Shown: in pieces, positions 11,949 through 23,369 of the stretch
How the letters are laid out: each line of letters starts with the position of its first letter
How positions within the stretch are numbered: the stretch's first letter is position 1
From: Pristionchus mayeri
Taxonomy: Eukaryota; Nematoda; Chromadorea; Rhabditida; Neodiplogasteridae
DNA length: 64,000 nt
Reading direction: 5' to 3'
Assembly (NCBI GenBank): GCA_036245805.1
Contig: BTRK01000002.1
Coordinates: 34,330,661-34,394,660 of the forward strand
Notes under the pieces: model-generated
What the model was told of the DNA's origin: nothing
The model's database searches: none
Seen by the model: the letters and a program-made list of their open reading frames with translations, nothing else
Made by a program: the position numbers and the translations under genes

Positions 11949-13554
11949 ATGTCCTATCTCGAAACGATCCCTGCCGAATTGTCGTGGATGATTATCGATT
12001 ATGTCCCAGAAAACATAGTCAATCTGCGAGCGGTGAGTTTTATTATAAGCTGTTTACTGGAAACAAAAATGTCGTGATTTCGAGACGTCTCAAATGCTGC
12101 GCACTCGTGTCGACGAGTACACTCAACAGCCTGCTTCAATCCCAATTGTTGAGAAATTGGAGGTTTTAAGTTTGGCAGGCGAGGTGGCGCAGTGGTTGTG
12201 TGCCAGGAATGCGAATCCGATGGTCATGAGTTCGACCCCCCTCGCCTGCAGATCCACCCAGACCACGGGGGTTAAGAAATAGGTCAGAAATCCCCCACCA
12301 CGTGCACACAACACGGGCGGTAGCCTCACGCATAGGTCGCTGATAACCTCAGGACAGAATGATCGCAGAATTGGCGCGGGGGTGGCAAACCAGCCTTGCT
12401 TGGATGCCTCAAAATACGTTGTATACGTTTTAAGTGAAAATAACATAAATGTGAGTTAGAGAAACTATTCCTAACATCTAAATATTTAGAGAATTCGCCC
12501 GGATGACCTGCTCATCAGAATTATCGTTTGGCAATCTAAGTCAAAGCTCTTTGAACGACGGCTCAAGACAGTCGGATTTCTCTGCTCTGGAATCAGTCGT
12601 AGGCCGACTGGGAGGGCTAGAAGGGTATTTCAAGCTTTGTAAAATATATATAAAAATAGGGATATAGAATACTTCATTTCAGGAATACGCATTTAAATTT
12701 ACATTCAATGAAGAATTGGCAGAAATTCTCGCGAAATGTATGGGGGGAAATTGCAAGTCGTGAGAATCGACTGCGTCAAATGCCTCGAAATCAAGAGATT
12801 TTTCGAATGTCTTACGACAATTATTGGTGGAAAAGAAGTCCGGAGAGTGTATGCTACAGTAGATGCATTTACAGATGATACTTTGTAAATAAGCCAACTT
12901 TTCTCCTCCTATGTATGCTTCTTAATAAACAACTATGTTTTAGCAATTATATTCTGGACTTCATCAAGATGCACAAAGTTGACAAACTACGACTGAACCA
13001 CGGATGCAACGCTACTTCCAATCTAGGTGCAAACGAATTAACAATACACGAATATTCGCATACTTTTCAGGGAAAACTCTACTTGAGCTATCCTCACTTC
13101 TTCGAGCTTTGCATCTCAATCAATTTGACGTGCGGTGCCACTATGACAATTCAGGCTATGCAAATGTTGACTGGTACAATCTTATTCCGGAGATGTTTTC
13201 GAGGAAACTGGACAAATTGTGGATCGATATTCGAATCCGCGACGGACTATCTAAGAGTTGCGTGACTGCCCTTCAAAAGGTATTCAAATGTTAACAACTA
13301 GCAAATTTGCAAACACGTTTCAGCGCATTCCCCTTCTGGATAAGAAAGTCTGGCTGTACACGTGTTGCAAAGAGCGTTCATTAAAATCACGCAGTGATGA
13401 AAACGGATATAGGGTTGAATTTTCTACTTCGTCATATTATGCCTTCAGCATGAAACACTTGGATCGAGTGATTGAGGCATTTTATTCGCAGTATTCGCGA
13501 TTGCTTGAATTTGTCGCAGAATTTTGTCCACCAGTCAATGATAATGGCAAATAA
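11949..13554 (+). CDS. F-box-like protein with one homopolymer frameshift
   Basis: Exons 11949-12032, 12085-12162, 12490-12624, 12683-12884, 12944-13026, 13071-13279 and 13324-13554. The N-terminus (IPAELSWMIIDYVPE, then NLRATS) is F-box-like, an adaptor motif that binds Skp1 in SCF ubiquitin ligases; the rest is a divergent substrate-side domain of the kind found in large nematode F-box families. All junctions are in phase, but within exon 4 the frame shifts at the run of six G at 12742-12747: upstream reads EELAEILAKCMGG, downstream reads KLQVVRIDCVKCLEI only if one more G is present. This is either a pseudogene mutation or a base-call error in a homopolymer. The third intron holds a SINE. 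A related broken copy lies at 15.9-16.8 kb. Confidence 0.65.
12175..12440 (+). mobile_element. tRNA-derived SINE, copy 1
   Basis: The first 76 bases fold as a tRNA: GGCAGGCGAGG pairs with CCTCGCCTGC, with an A-box-like GAGGTGGCGCAGTGG and a B-box-like GAGTTCGACCCC. A tRNA-unrelated body follows (GATCCACCC, then GGGGGTTAAGAAAT). The same head and body recur at 15429. It lies wholly inside an intron of the F-box-like gene, in sense orientation. Confidence 0.8.
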
Positions 13555-13975
13555 ATACAGATTACCAACAACGACGTTTGCAATATACTTGACAGTTCGA
13601 AGCACTGATAATTTCCTTTCAAAAAACGATGAGTAATAGCGTATTTGATCACCGGATTGAATGTCGCTATCATGTGCCCACTGTAACATGGAATTGCATT
13701 GCAATTCAACACGGAAAACATGGCTCAAAAATTTGCATAAATCCTCTATTCGTTCTCTTTCACTCCACCTTCAACTGGTCAGTGTAAAAAAGTGACGAAA
13801 TTCTTTGATGTCTTGTCGTCATTGCTCTCTCGCCCACATATCAGCATATGACTAATTGTGGGCGGCTACACTTGTCAGCGCGTCCTGCACCCCGCTTTCC
13901 TGTATTTGACTGAATTCCTTGGCCCAACATACGCATATGCTATATATTTGTAAATATACATTGTGAATTCTTACT

Positions 13976-14085
13976 AGTGATGCCAAATCGGCGCGCGCCT
14001 TCCTCGTTTCACATGTTCTCTCACCGGTCAGACAAAGCGAGAGAGCGTGTGAAACGAGGAGAGCGCGCGCAGATTAGGCATCACT
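13976..14085. repeat. Compact GC-rich palindrome
   Basis: AGTGATGCC at the left end is inverted at the right end. Inside are paired GCGCGCGC, TCCTCGTTTCACA and TTCTCTC blocks around a short loop. Related hairpins occur elsewhere in the window. Confidence 0.75.
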
Positions 14086-14112
14086 AATCCTTACTAATCC
14101 GTTCATTGCAGC

Positions 14113-15185
14113 ATGCTCCCCATTCTGATTTGCCTCTTAGTGCATGCGAATGCATACACGATGACTTTCGTCCAGAAGTGCCCGACAATCATTCCGGTTC
14201 GCGCGTATCATAAACAAAACAAAAAACGAATTTCAAAATAGTCAACACGGTGTGTTACTGGCGGGTTATGCATTTCTCTGATTGTTAAAGCCTAGGACAG
14301 AACGACCTATGCAATTATGAATGAATCCATTTGCAGGTTATGAGGCTCGCAGACGGAGACTCGGAGAGGCATGCGGAACTCCTGAAGGACCTCCCTCAGA
14401 ACCAGTCCTTCACCATCAGCGAAGATGTCGACGACCTCGCGTACTTCTCCGGGAAACATCGTCGTCTTCGTGTGGGCTTCATATTCCTGGAAGGTGAAGG
14501 CACACCACATACCCACAAATTAGCATATGACTAATTGAGATGCGGAGCGTACACAGGACAGGGCTAATTACTGGGCGACGTTCAGTAATTGGCCCTAATC
14601 GTCAGAAAAAATAGATAAAGTTAATAATATTCATGTAAGGTGAAGACCGAGAGTTCGATGAGGTCGAGTACGGCATCGCCATCATGAAGGATTCTAGTAT
14701 GGAGACAGTGCCGATTGAGATCAGTCCGAATGAGTAAGTGGTTTAGAAGGCGAAATTCGAACAATTGTATCTTAGATTCCAACAATTGTAAGAGATCTTG
14801 TGAATTATGGGACGTCTGAAATCTAGAATGCTAACAGAGTAAGAAACGAGTGAAAGTGATCAGAATTGCAGTGCGGATCTGCCCGCAATCGCGTGCGATA
14901 GCGAAATTTGCTTCGGGGAAGGAGTCGAGGGCGAGGTGAGTGTGGCAAATAGTTCGAAATTCTTGTCGCGGTATGAATTTTCCAAAATAACCAGATGACA
15001 GAGTTGCGATCGTGTTCTGAAATATTTCTGAAAATAACATATTTTACACAATTACTCACACATTGAAGCATACATGACAACAGTTTGTTGAGAGTTATGA
15101 AAATATTGTGTATAATGATATAATCACTCTTCAGCATGAAATCGCTGATTGGGACGATGAATTCACGATGACTTTCTGCCCTTAA
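14113..15185 (+). CDS. Small secreted protein of unknown function
   Basis: Exons 14113-14196, 14337-14493, 14640-14733, 14872-14935 and 15135-15185 all join in phase, giving 149 residues. The ATG follows TTCATTGCAG directly, so the transcript is probably trans-spliced. Residues 1-15 (MLPILICLLVHANAY) form a signal peptide. The mature part is acidic, with few cysteines: KCP near residue 23, ACDSEIC in exon 4 and FCP at the very end. No known domain is recognised. The strict phase agreement over five exons and the signal peptide make the model strong although the function is unknown. Confidence 0.8.
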
Positions 15186-15428
15186 AGGTTCACGAAGGAT
15201 ATTACATCGCCTCTATTGATAAACTTCGTTATTGAACATCTACATCCCAGATTCTTGATGAAGTGACACATCTTTTGAGTAGAATACATGTCGAGCATAC
15301 GCAAAACTCACTGGATATATTAACGTTCAATCGTGACACTATAAAACAAAGCTTATTATCCGTATCTATAAATATAATGTTCTACCAAGCAACCATTTTT
15401 TATTTGTTGTTTTAAAAATATACAATAA

Positions 15429-15712
15429 GCGGGCGAGGTAGCGCAGTGGTTGTGTGCTAGAATGCGAATCCAATGGTCATGAGTTCGACCCCCCTCGCCC
15501 GCAGATCCACCCGAAACCAAGGGGGTTAAGAAATGTTGGTAGTGACTAGAAATCACGAAGTAAATTCCCGATACCCGTGCACACAACACGGAGTATAGCC
15601 TAGCAACAATCCACTGATTCATGTCAGGATAGGTCCACAGTTGCATTGGCGTGGGGTAGTCGACAATGCGAAATGCGTTCACGACTCAAGCACTTTACTT
15701 TTACTTTACTTT
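15429..15712 (+). mobile_element. tRNA-derived SINE, copy 2
   Basis: Head 15429-15503 has a perfect 7-bp acceptor stem (GCGGGCG with CGCCCGC), an A box GAGGTAGCGCAGTGG and a B box GAGTTCGACCCC. The body matches the copy at 12175 through GGGGGTTAAGAAAT and the '-ACACAACACGG-' block. It ends in a short (CTTTA)n-type tail near 15690-15712. Confidence 0.85.
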
Positions 15713-15935
15713 AATCATGTTTAGTTCCTTTTCGTTGTTTCATTTAGAAATTTCCATTATAAAAAAGATAACAACGTGTCATGGAACAACTTGTCAAATA
15801 GCCACTTTCTGTGCTGCCCCTTCCTCAGCTGACTACCGTTCTTCCTCACGCTAAGATTGCGTTATTCAATACAGGGTCCATTTGAAATTCCGGCTCTTTG
15901 CTATTCTCCTCTTTAATAAAAAAGCTCATTCACAC

Positions 15936-16774
15936 ATGGAATCTCAAACTCTATCTGCATCTCAAATCGTTGAACAATTGTCAGATCTCGAAACTCTGCT
16001 TCCGGAACTGGCCTGTATGGTTATCTATTACGTTCCTCATTAGGGCTGGCGAATGAAGAGAGAAAATGAATCATTCATTCTCTCTTCATCGAGTGAGCGG
16101 CGCGGTGTCATTCTTCGTTGAAGGGAGAGGGAGAGTGGTCAATCCTTCATGAAGGAATGGCATTCCTTCATGAAGGAATGACCCATTACAGGCTTTAATT
16201 GTGCATGTTTTATGACTAATTAGTAAGCACGCGTTTAGGGAAGTTATCCGGTACCGAGGGTGGATGAATCCTAGAACAATCATGGGGCATTGATGTTTCC
16301 TATCTACATTGATCCAGCAAACCACCAAATAATTACTCAATATGCACATTAAAGTGAAACACGTGCTTTATATTTGGTCCCTAAGAATGTCTTTCCTATC
16401 TTGACGGGATGATCATATCTCCTATGTTAGACCACATGAACGATGCGCAATGGTTGAATCTTTTGGGATGAACAATGAACATGGCCTACCGGCATGAAAT
16501 CCGAAATTTCATACAAAAAATCGATTTGAGTTATAGTCATTTTTCGCGAAACCATACTTACTTCACGAAGGAAGATACCGACCGGGCCACTCTTCATGAA
16601 GGAGAAATGAGAGGGAGGGAATATTCAGCTCTAAATTCTTCGATTTTTCCTTCACTCGCCAGCCCTATTCCTGATGTACGATTCATAGCTTCAAAGAAAG
16701 AAATTTTCGAAAAAAATTCTACGAACTTTTGGGACACCCCAATATTGTTCACATTTACCAATGTTTTTCTATAG
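15936..16774 (+). pseudogene. F-box-like gene fragment split by an inverted-repeat element
   Basis: The ATG at 15936 opens a frame reaching LPELACMVIYYVPH, clearly related to the IPAELSWMIIDYVPE start of the F-box-like gene 4 kb upstream. The frame stops at 16041 because a repeat element begins there. After the element, from about 16666, PDVRFIASKKEIFE continues the same relationship. Nothing convincing follows 16774, so the copy is also truncated at its 3' end. Confidence 0.6.
16043..16665. mobile_element. Non-autonomous inverted-repeat element
   Basis: Terminal inverted repeats GGGCTGGCGAATGAAG and CTTCACTCGCCAGCCC, each flanked by TA. Inside are further inverted CTTCATGAAGGA blocks. There is no transposase frame in 623 bp. 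Confidence 0.75.
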
Positions 16775-17710
16775 TAGCCTTCCAGGCCGGTCGAGCTATC
16801 CTGAACATATTCGCTCGCTAAATATTCGCTTTAAATTTGTATCAAAATGCGAATTCCGACGCCTATCCTATTCATTTAATATCAGTACAATCTTGATAAG
16901 TTCACTACTCACAACGAATTCGAATAGAATGTATCCGGCACGGATCGCTTGAATTAACTCCGTACAGCTCTAAGATCTCCGAATTGTCCACCGATTCTTC
17001 AAGCAGTGTTCATAAATGACAACAACTTTTCCGCGTACACACTGTATTCGTTGGTGAGACTACTGTAGGCGAAAGCCCAGGCGAGGCAGGCAGCATGGCA
17101 AACTGCCAACATAAGCACGGCAGCGATTCAATGTCCCCAGCTGCACGTCATCGAGTAAAGTTTGCCAATATCACATCGCAATAGTTAGAGAAGCGATCCC
17201 CTCATTGTTACACTCTTTCGCAACTCGACCGGTCGAGAGCTGGGATGTGTAAAACATGTCTAGATCTCTCGTTTCCCATTGCACCTCTCCCTTCCTCTTA
17301 CTCGACGCTTCTTCAACGTGAAAGCTTTGTGCACTGAGATATCGGGATTGTTTGCACAGTCCATGTCATAAGATTATATGAGGATACACAAGCCAGTATG
17401 CCGAACTCCAATGCCCCTATGCCACAAACACTAGATGCGGGGATGAGAGTTTCTGAAAAATCACAATACCACGACAAAACTAAACAAGGAACTCAAAATG
17501 AATCTTAAGGCTTCCTATATTTTTACCCAACAAGTCTAATCACTCGAGCAATCGCCAAGTAGCTTTGGAGGCGACCATCGTCGTTTCTATCACCTTTTCA
17601 TTTTTCAATGTCAACTTGGCTTTTTTGAATATCCATTCAATGATAGTGCTGGCGAAAACATTGGCTACCGATACCAGATTCTAACTGAGTCTGTTACTTG
17701 TTTCATATAT
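16775..17710. other. Gene-free stretch
   Basis: No exon chain was seen. A short CTC/GAG-type hairpin lies around 17210-17260. The remainder is AT-rich unique sequence. Confidence 0.4.
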
Positions 17711-18620
17711 CAGGTTGGTGCGAAAGTCTTGTGGTTTTTTGTGTCCGTACTTTGAACTATCATAATTCTCTCGTCCCGAATCACAATGACTAACAAACAT
17801 AGCAGTGTTTAGAGGTATGCTTGTACTTTACATACACGCATTTCAATAAATCCGATATCGCAATCAACGCAAGAAATTATGATAAACCCAACTGAAATTG
17901 ATGCTCAAAATTTTGCATTAAATGTATTTTACTGGATATTTGTTGGCTAAATTCACGAAACCTGCCCATACTGATGTCTGAGAAGTATTACGTATACCCT
18001 TTCAGAAAATATGTTTCAACTGTGTCTCGATTCAGTTTAGACCGAATTACATGCTATTGAAAATATGCTGTCGATGCTGGCTACATGAAACTTTTTCGGA
18101 TTTTTTGCATCGAAGATCAAGCATACAGGCTTCACTAAGAGTGCGCTATATTCATCCACCAAGAGGCTTTTTTCTCAGAAAAAATATTGGCGCCTGCCCC
18201 TTTCCCTGTTCAGAAAATTTGAATTTAATTTTTCAAAAATATGCGAAATCAACATAAAAAATGCAATGTGTAGTCATTTACAGATCAATGCATTTCTCAA
18301 AAGGATGTAACTTCCATAATCCATTAGAAAAAGTCTGGATAGGGTAAATCTGAGAGCTTCATATAACCACCAGGAATTGCGCATTCATGCTTCAGAGGAA
18401 GCATAATATTGAGAAATGTGTCGTTTTCGAGGGATACATTTTCGCAATTTTAACTTTGTCCTGCTCTCGCCTCTCCGATTGGACAATGCTGATGGGGTGC
18501 GCATATGAAAGAGTATGCAATGCCTCATTAGTAATTAATATACGGAAGGTCATCGGTAAACTGAAAGGAAGATGGAAGGCAAAATATCAAAAAACCACAA
18601 GACTTTTGCACCAACCTAAT
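17711..18620. mobile_element. Mariner-like element, short form
   Basis: Left end CAGGTTGGTGCGAAAGTCTT and right end AAGACTTTTGCACCAACCTA are inverted copies and match the classic mariner terminus (AGGTTGGTGCAAAAGT). Both ends are flanked by TA-containing sequence. About 910 bp with no intact transposase frame, so it is a deleted or miniature copy. Confidence 0.75.
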
Positions 18621-18638
18621 ACATGTCCGCCCTTACGT

Positions 18639-19640
18639 GTTGAATATGAGCATAACAAAACTGGTAACAGATAAATAGCAAATGTAATGAGGATGCTTTA
18701 TGAGTATGTGGGCACGTAATACAAGCGTATGGTGACCAAACACCATATTTTTTTCGTTTTCGTGACAATGCCTGATGGTCCATTTGAATATCCTTTCCAT
18801 TGGAGTGCCGACGAAAACACCGATTGTGAAAACATGATTATTTCGATTTGATCGTTGGCCTCTTCCATCTATCAACTTCCGCGTTGGATTTCGCATTTTC
18901 ATAACTGCAGCGATACCTAAGTCCCTGGACTGGCGAGAGAACGTGTGAAACGAAGAGAGCGCAGACAGTAGATCAGACTAGAGAGCACGGTCAATAAGTC
19001 GATGAACTGGCTGAAAACGCGAGCTAACGGAATATGTCATTTTCCCAATGGCATATTCCATTAGCTAAGTCGGAATTTCGCTATAACACGGTGAGATCCG
19101 AAATATTAAAAAAATCTGCCAATCCTCCCCGGCCCTAAGATGCTGAGCGACCCGAATTTGTGTTGAATAAAATTGGTTTCATTAAAAAATATGTATTTTG
19201 TTCAAATTTATGAATTCCGCAATACATTCGACCATGTCGGTGACATAGCTTTACTATCTCGCGCTTTCTGCCAGTTCATAGACTTATTGAGTGAGCTCTA
19301 TATTGTGATCTACTGTCTGCGCTCTCTTCCTTTCACACGTTCTCTCGCCAGTCCAGGGACTTCAATTGGTGCCGCTGCAGCTATGATAATGCGAAATCCA
19401 ACGCGGAAGTTGATAGATGGAAGAGGCCAACGATCAAATCGAAATAATCATATTTTCACAATCTATGTTTTCGTCGGCACTGGAAAGGATATTCAAATGG
19501 ACCATCAGGCATTGTCATGAACACGAAAACTATGGTGTTTGGTCTCCATAAGCCTGCATTACGTGTCCTCCTAATCATAAAGCATCTTCATTTCATTTGC
19601 AAATTATCTATTACCTGTTTTGTTCTACTCATATTCAGCC
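18639..19640. repeat. 1-kb inverted-repeat element
   Basis: Arms of roughly 400 bp (18639-19060 and 19230-19640) are inverted, somewhat diverged copies. They include the block with TCTATCAACTTCCGCGTTGG and its complement and the CTGGCGAGAGAACGTGTGAA hairpin. The spacer is AT-rich. No coding capacity was recognised. Confidence 0.75.
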
Positions 19641-19850
19641 TAAACAGTAACGAACTCGGAATGAATCTGATATGGACAGTCTAACATTGAAATGATATTC
19701 AAAAGAGCCAACTTGACATTGTAAAATGAAAATGTAATGGGTTTGGGGTAACCAAACCATGAAATATCCAGAATGGCGAACAACAATATGATTTGTTTAC
19801 CCATATCTTCACATATAAAGAAATACCAATACTAATCATGATAATATAAT

Positions 19851-20908
19851 ATATCACGCCTCTCACGAGAGAATCGAGCTGAATTTAGCATCCATGGGAA
19901 TGGAGGAAAATTGTCATTTGAGTTCTAACCGGTTTTGGCCATCCTAAGGCATGCCTGAGCGACCCCCGACATCTTATTGTGCAGACTTCATTTTGGTGCT
20001 TCCTACACCGGGTCGCAATTCGGCATCACTTACTTCAAGGGCCGATTTCTCGAAAACGGTGAAAGATTGAGCAAAATTGACTTCTGAGCGACCCCGACTC
20101 ATTTTTTGAGCTCTATCGATCTATCTAAACCAGTTTCTCTCAATCCAATTTTGAACAGTTGTACACTTCAGGGCAGTTTTCTCAAAAATGTAGGTGCAGA
20201 AGCAGCTCAAATTTGTTCAATCAATGCAGCTCGACGAGAGCTTTCCAATGAGTGGTTTACCAAAAAAATACGGGCACGGTGGTGAAACTTTCGCCCCTTT
20301 TACGTTTTTCGATCATTTGAAGCCACTAATTCCTCGCACACCGCACGTATTTTTGGAATGAGGGAGGAGTGAGAACAATGGGGGGAGTGAGGGACAATGG
20401 GATCATTTCACTCCTCGCTCTCAAAAAACGCGCGGTGTGCGAGGAATGGGGGTGACTTCAAATCATCGAAAAACGTAAAAGGGGCGAAAGTTTCACCACC
20501 GTGCCCGTATTTTTTTGGTAAACCACTCATTGGAAAGCTCTCGTCGAGCTGCATTCATTGAAGAAATTTGAGCTGCTTCTGCACCTACATTTTTGAGAAA
20601 ATTGACCAACAACGCATCGTCGTTCAAAATCGGATTCAGAGAAATTGGTTTAAATAGATCGATAAAGCTCGAAAAATGAGCCGGGGTCATTCAGAGGTCC
20701 ATTTTGCTCAATCTGCCACCGTTTTCGAGAAATCGGCCCTTGAAGTGAGTGATGCCGAATTGCGACCCGGTGTAGGAAGCCCCAAAATGAAGTCTGCACA
20801 ATAAGACTTCGGGACTCCCTCAGGCATGCCTTAAGATGGCCAAAACCGGTTAGAACCAAATTCACCATTCCCATGCTCAGCTCGATTCTCTCATGAGAGG
20901 CGTGATAT
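19851..20908. repeat. 1-kb near-perfect palindrome
   Basis: Outer ends ATATCACGCCTCTCACGAGA and the complementary TCTCATGAGAGGCGTGATAT. The pairing continues almost to the centre, where AACGTAAAAGGGGCGAAAGT faces its complement around a short GC-rich loop. No transposase frame is present. Confidence 0.85.
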
Positions 20909-21421
20909 GCATAACAATATCTATAATTTCTCGAATTTCAAAAGAATCAAACTGAATAGAATGCATGTAGTAACCGTGACTTTTTTCAATTTTTTTTCGA
21001 ATAATACCATCTTAATTGCATAATATACGATAAATTTCTCGAACTATTGTAAAAAAAAAACAATATGAACAATATAAGAAAAGGTAGAGCATTGTTTAAC
21101 AATCAATAGAGCTTCAACGTGAAACAGCGAATTAATCGATCAACAATCAAATTGATTCGTGCTTGTTTTCGAGTGTCGGTTTTTTTCTCTTCCCTCTTGA
21201 ATATTGAATTTTTATTTTCACGGGCTAGTATAAATATTTGATGAGAAACACACATTTTCACTTCTTCTTCTACTTTCCTCTTTGCTAACTGTTGCAAAAA
21301 TTTGTTCGAAAATTCTTCGTCTGGTAGTAATTGACTCAATATTATTATTTTTTCCTTGGTAGCTAGTTCTTCAAGTAGATCGCGTAAATTTCAAAGAAAA
21401 TATATTTTTCTTTTCCAGAAG
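20909..21421. other. AT-rich intergenic stretch
   Basis: No supported exon. The last bases before 21422 are TTTTTCTTTTCCAGAAG, a strong acceptor for the next gene. Confidence 0.4.
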
Positions 21422-21626
21422 ATGTTCTCTTCTCGTATGTCCTTCATTCTCCTTCTCACTTTCCCTCTCATTGCTTCTCTTCCCGTCAACGTCACGGTCA
21501 ACCATGGCGGCATCCCACCCTTGCCGGTAAGACTACGATTAACTTTATCGAAGTAATGCGATTTTTCAGAAACTCGAACCCCCGCATCCACTGGTTGCGG
21601 CTCAGGCAGTCCAGAAAGAAGTATAA
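21422..21626 (+). CDS. Tiny secreted peptide, 53 residues
   Basis: Exon 21422-21526 and exon 21570-21626 join in phase 0 and end in TAA. The ATG follows a TTTTCCAG acceptor, consistent with trans-splicing. Residues 1-19 form a signal peptide (MFSSRMSFILLLTFPLIAS); the mature peptide is Pro/Val/Asn-rich and cysteine-free (LPVNVTVNHGGIPPLP, then KLEPPHPLVAAQ). It has one NVT sequon. No family is recognised. Two diverged tandem copies of the same two-exon module follow at 21.83-22.34 kb, so it may be one unit of an expanding peptide gene or part of a longer decayed gene. Confidence 0.5.
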
Positions 21627-21632
21627 TTTCAT

Positions 21633-21823
21633 GACTTAAAGCTTGCCCATCTATTAGTGGGGGTAAAAAAAAGGTAAAGGTAAAGGTACATCCCGTCTTC
21701 GAGACTGGGCTCGCGGGAGAACACTGCTAGGCCAGTGTTAATGGAAGTAGAAAGAAGTGGGGGAAAGAAGTATAATTTCATGACTAATTTGTAAGAGTTA
21801 AAGCTTGCCCATCTATTAGTGGG
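21633..21823 (-). mobile_element. Fragment of tRNA-SINE tail inside a local duplication
   Basis: At 21668-21690 a (GGTAAA)n run followed by CCCGTCTTCGAG is the reverse complement of the 3' tail type seen at 38070-38106. The insertion is flanked by copies of AAGAAGTATAATTTCATGAC and AAGCTTGCCCATCTATTAGT, so a target or segmental duplication accompanies it. Confidence 0.5.
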
Positions 21824-21827
21824 GGCT

Positions 21828-22345
21828 CTCGCTCACAGTGCATCTCTTCCTGTCAACGTCACGGTCAAGCATGGCGGAATCCCAAGGCTGATGGTAAAAC
21901 TACGATTCACTTTGTCGAGATAATGCAATTTTTCAGAAATACAAAGCCCCGCTTCAAATATTTGAGCTCCGGCACACATGCAAAGAGTATTTTAATGACA
22001 ATGGCATGATTAATTTGTAAGAATTGCAGCGTGCCAAACAATTGGCGGGGGATCTCTCTCACAGTCCATCTCCGCCTGTCAACGTCACGGTCAACCATGG
22101 CGGCATCCCAACGTTGATGGTAAGACAACGATGGTGGCCTCCAAAGCTGTTTTCTACCGATTCCTCTATTGGATAGACTCGTCGGGTAAAACCAAAGAAA
22201 ACCTTAAGATTACTTGTTTAATTGTATCGTGGTAATGTGATTTTTCAGAAACTCAAAGGCCCGCCTGAGTGGTTGAGGGGAATGAAACTCGGAAAGAAGT
22301 ATAATTTCATGATACTGGCATGATTAATTTGTAACAATTGCAGCT
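21828..22345 (+). repeat. Two diverged tandem copies of the secreted-peptide module
   Basis: TCTTCCTGTCAACGTCACGG (21844) and a close variant (22071) repeat the end of exon 1 of the peptide gene. Each is followed by a GTAAAA or GTAAGA donor, a TTTTTCAG acceptor and an exon-2-like block. The signal peptide is not repeated. Whether these are extra exons of one gene or decayed copies cannot be decided by eye. Confidence 0.6.
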
Positions 22346-22850
22346 AGCCAAAGCATTGGCTAAGTTTGAAGCCGCTAATCGGAACTTTCTTGTTATTGCG
22401 TCGTAAAAATTATATCGATTACGTTCAGAAATGCATCCGATAAACTGTTGATAAATTCGCTCATTTTGTCTAGCTGTCACTATAACTCTTAAATATAAAG
22501 ATATATCATGGAAATCAATGATTCATCTGGCAATGCCACTGAGGCTTCGTTTCACAAACTGTCGACTCTCACGATCGGGTGATGAGATAATGAGAAAAAT
22601 TAGAAAAATTTACGGAGACTCGAATTCCGAACTCTACCGTTTCTACCGTTGATCGCTTCAGTTTCGCATAAACTTCGCGATCTAGATCGAGATATCTCAC
22701 GGCTTTTCACAATCGCAATTAGAATCAGGTTGATGATTGGACGTACCGTGGTACTACACCAACACATTGCTAATTATAGAAACACAATGTTTCGTGCAAT
22801 TACGCCACATATGTTTCAATAGTTGCGACTCCCTTCCTGGTTGCCAATTC
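22346..22850. other. Gene-free stretch
   Basis: AT-rich; no exon or repeat was recognised before the G-tract at 22851. Confidence 0.4.
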
Positions 22851-23369
22851 GGGGGGGGGGGTGACATTTACAACGGACATTTGCACAACAATTCGCCGTT
22901 CCGGTTCGAATTGACGTAGCAACGGAGTTGTTTCATTGTAATCAGTATGTGCTCCCCTACATTTGCATATGTGTATCTTGTTACCAGGCGAATATGAGTT
23001 CCACTCTCTGTGTAGGGGTTCATGGTCCAAAATTGAGAATTTGAGTAGAAAATCATGGTTAGATACATTCCAAATACATTGACCAATCGTTATTCGCGAG
23101 CCCAATAACTTCTGTTCCCTAGTAACCCGGGTATCGATTGATCACTGTATTTGGGATTTATCTAACCTTGATTTTCCACTCAAATTCTCAATTTTGGACC
23201 ATGAACCTGGTCATAGATATGGAGTGAAACTCAAGTTTGCTTGGTAACAAGAAATATCTATGCACATGTAGGGGAGCACATACTGGTTACACTTAAACAA
23301 CTCCCAAGTTGCTACGTCAAATCGAAACGGAACGGCGAATTGTTGTGCAAATGTCCCCCCCCCCCCCGC
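22851..23369. repeat. Foldback element bounded by G and C homopolymers
   Basis: Begins with a run of at least 10 G and ends with a run of 12-13 C. Between them, inverted blocks include CAACAATTCGCCGTTCCG and GAGAATTTGAG beside TTTTGGACCATGAACC. It belongs to the same family as 33530-34115 and 59277-59521 (shared GGTCCAAAATT...GAATTTGAG and CCCAAGTTGC blocks). Confidence 0.75.

Noticed and set aside
17711..18620. Intact mariner transposase gene
   Set aside because: Termini are good, but no long frame with DD(34)D-type motifs was recognised within the 910 bp.
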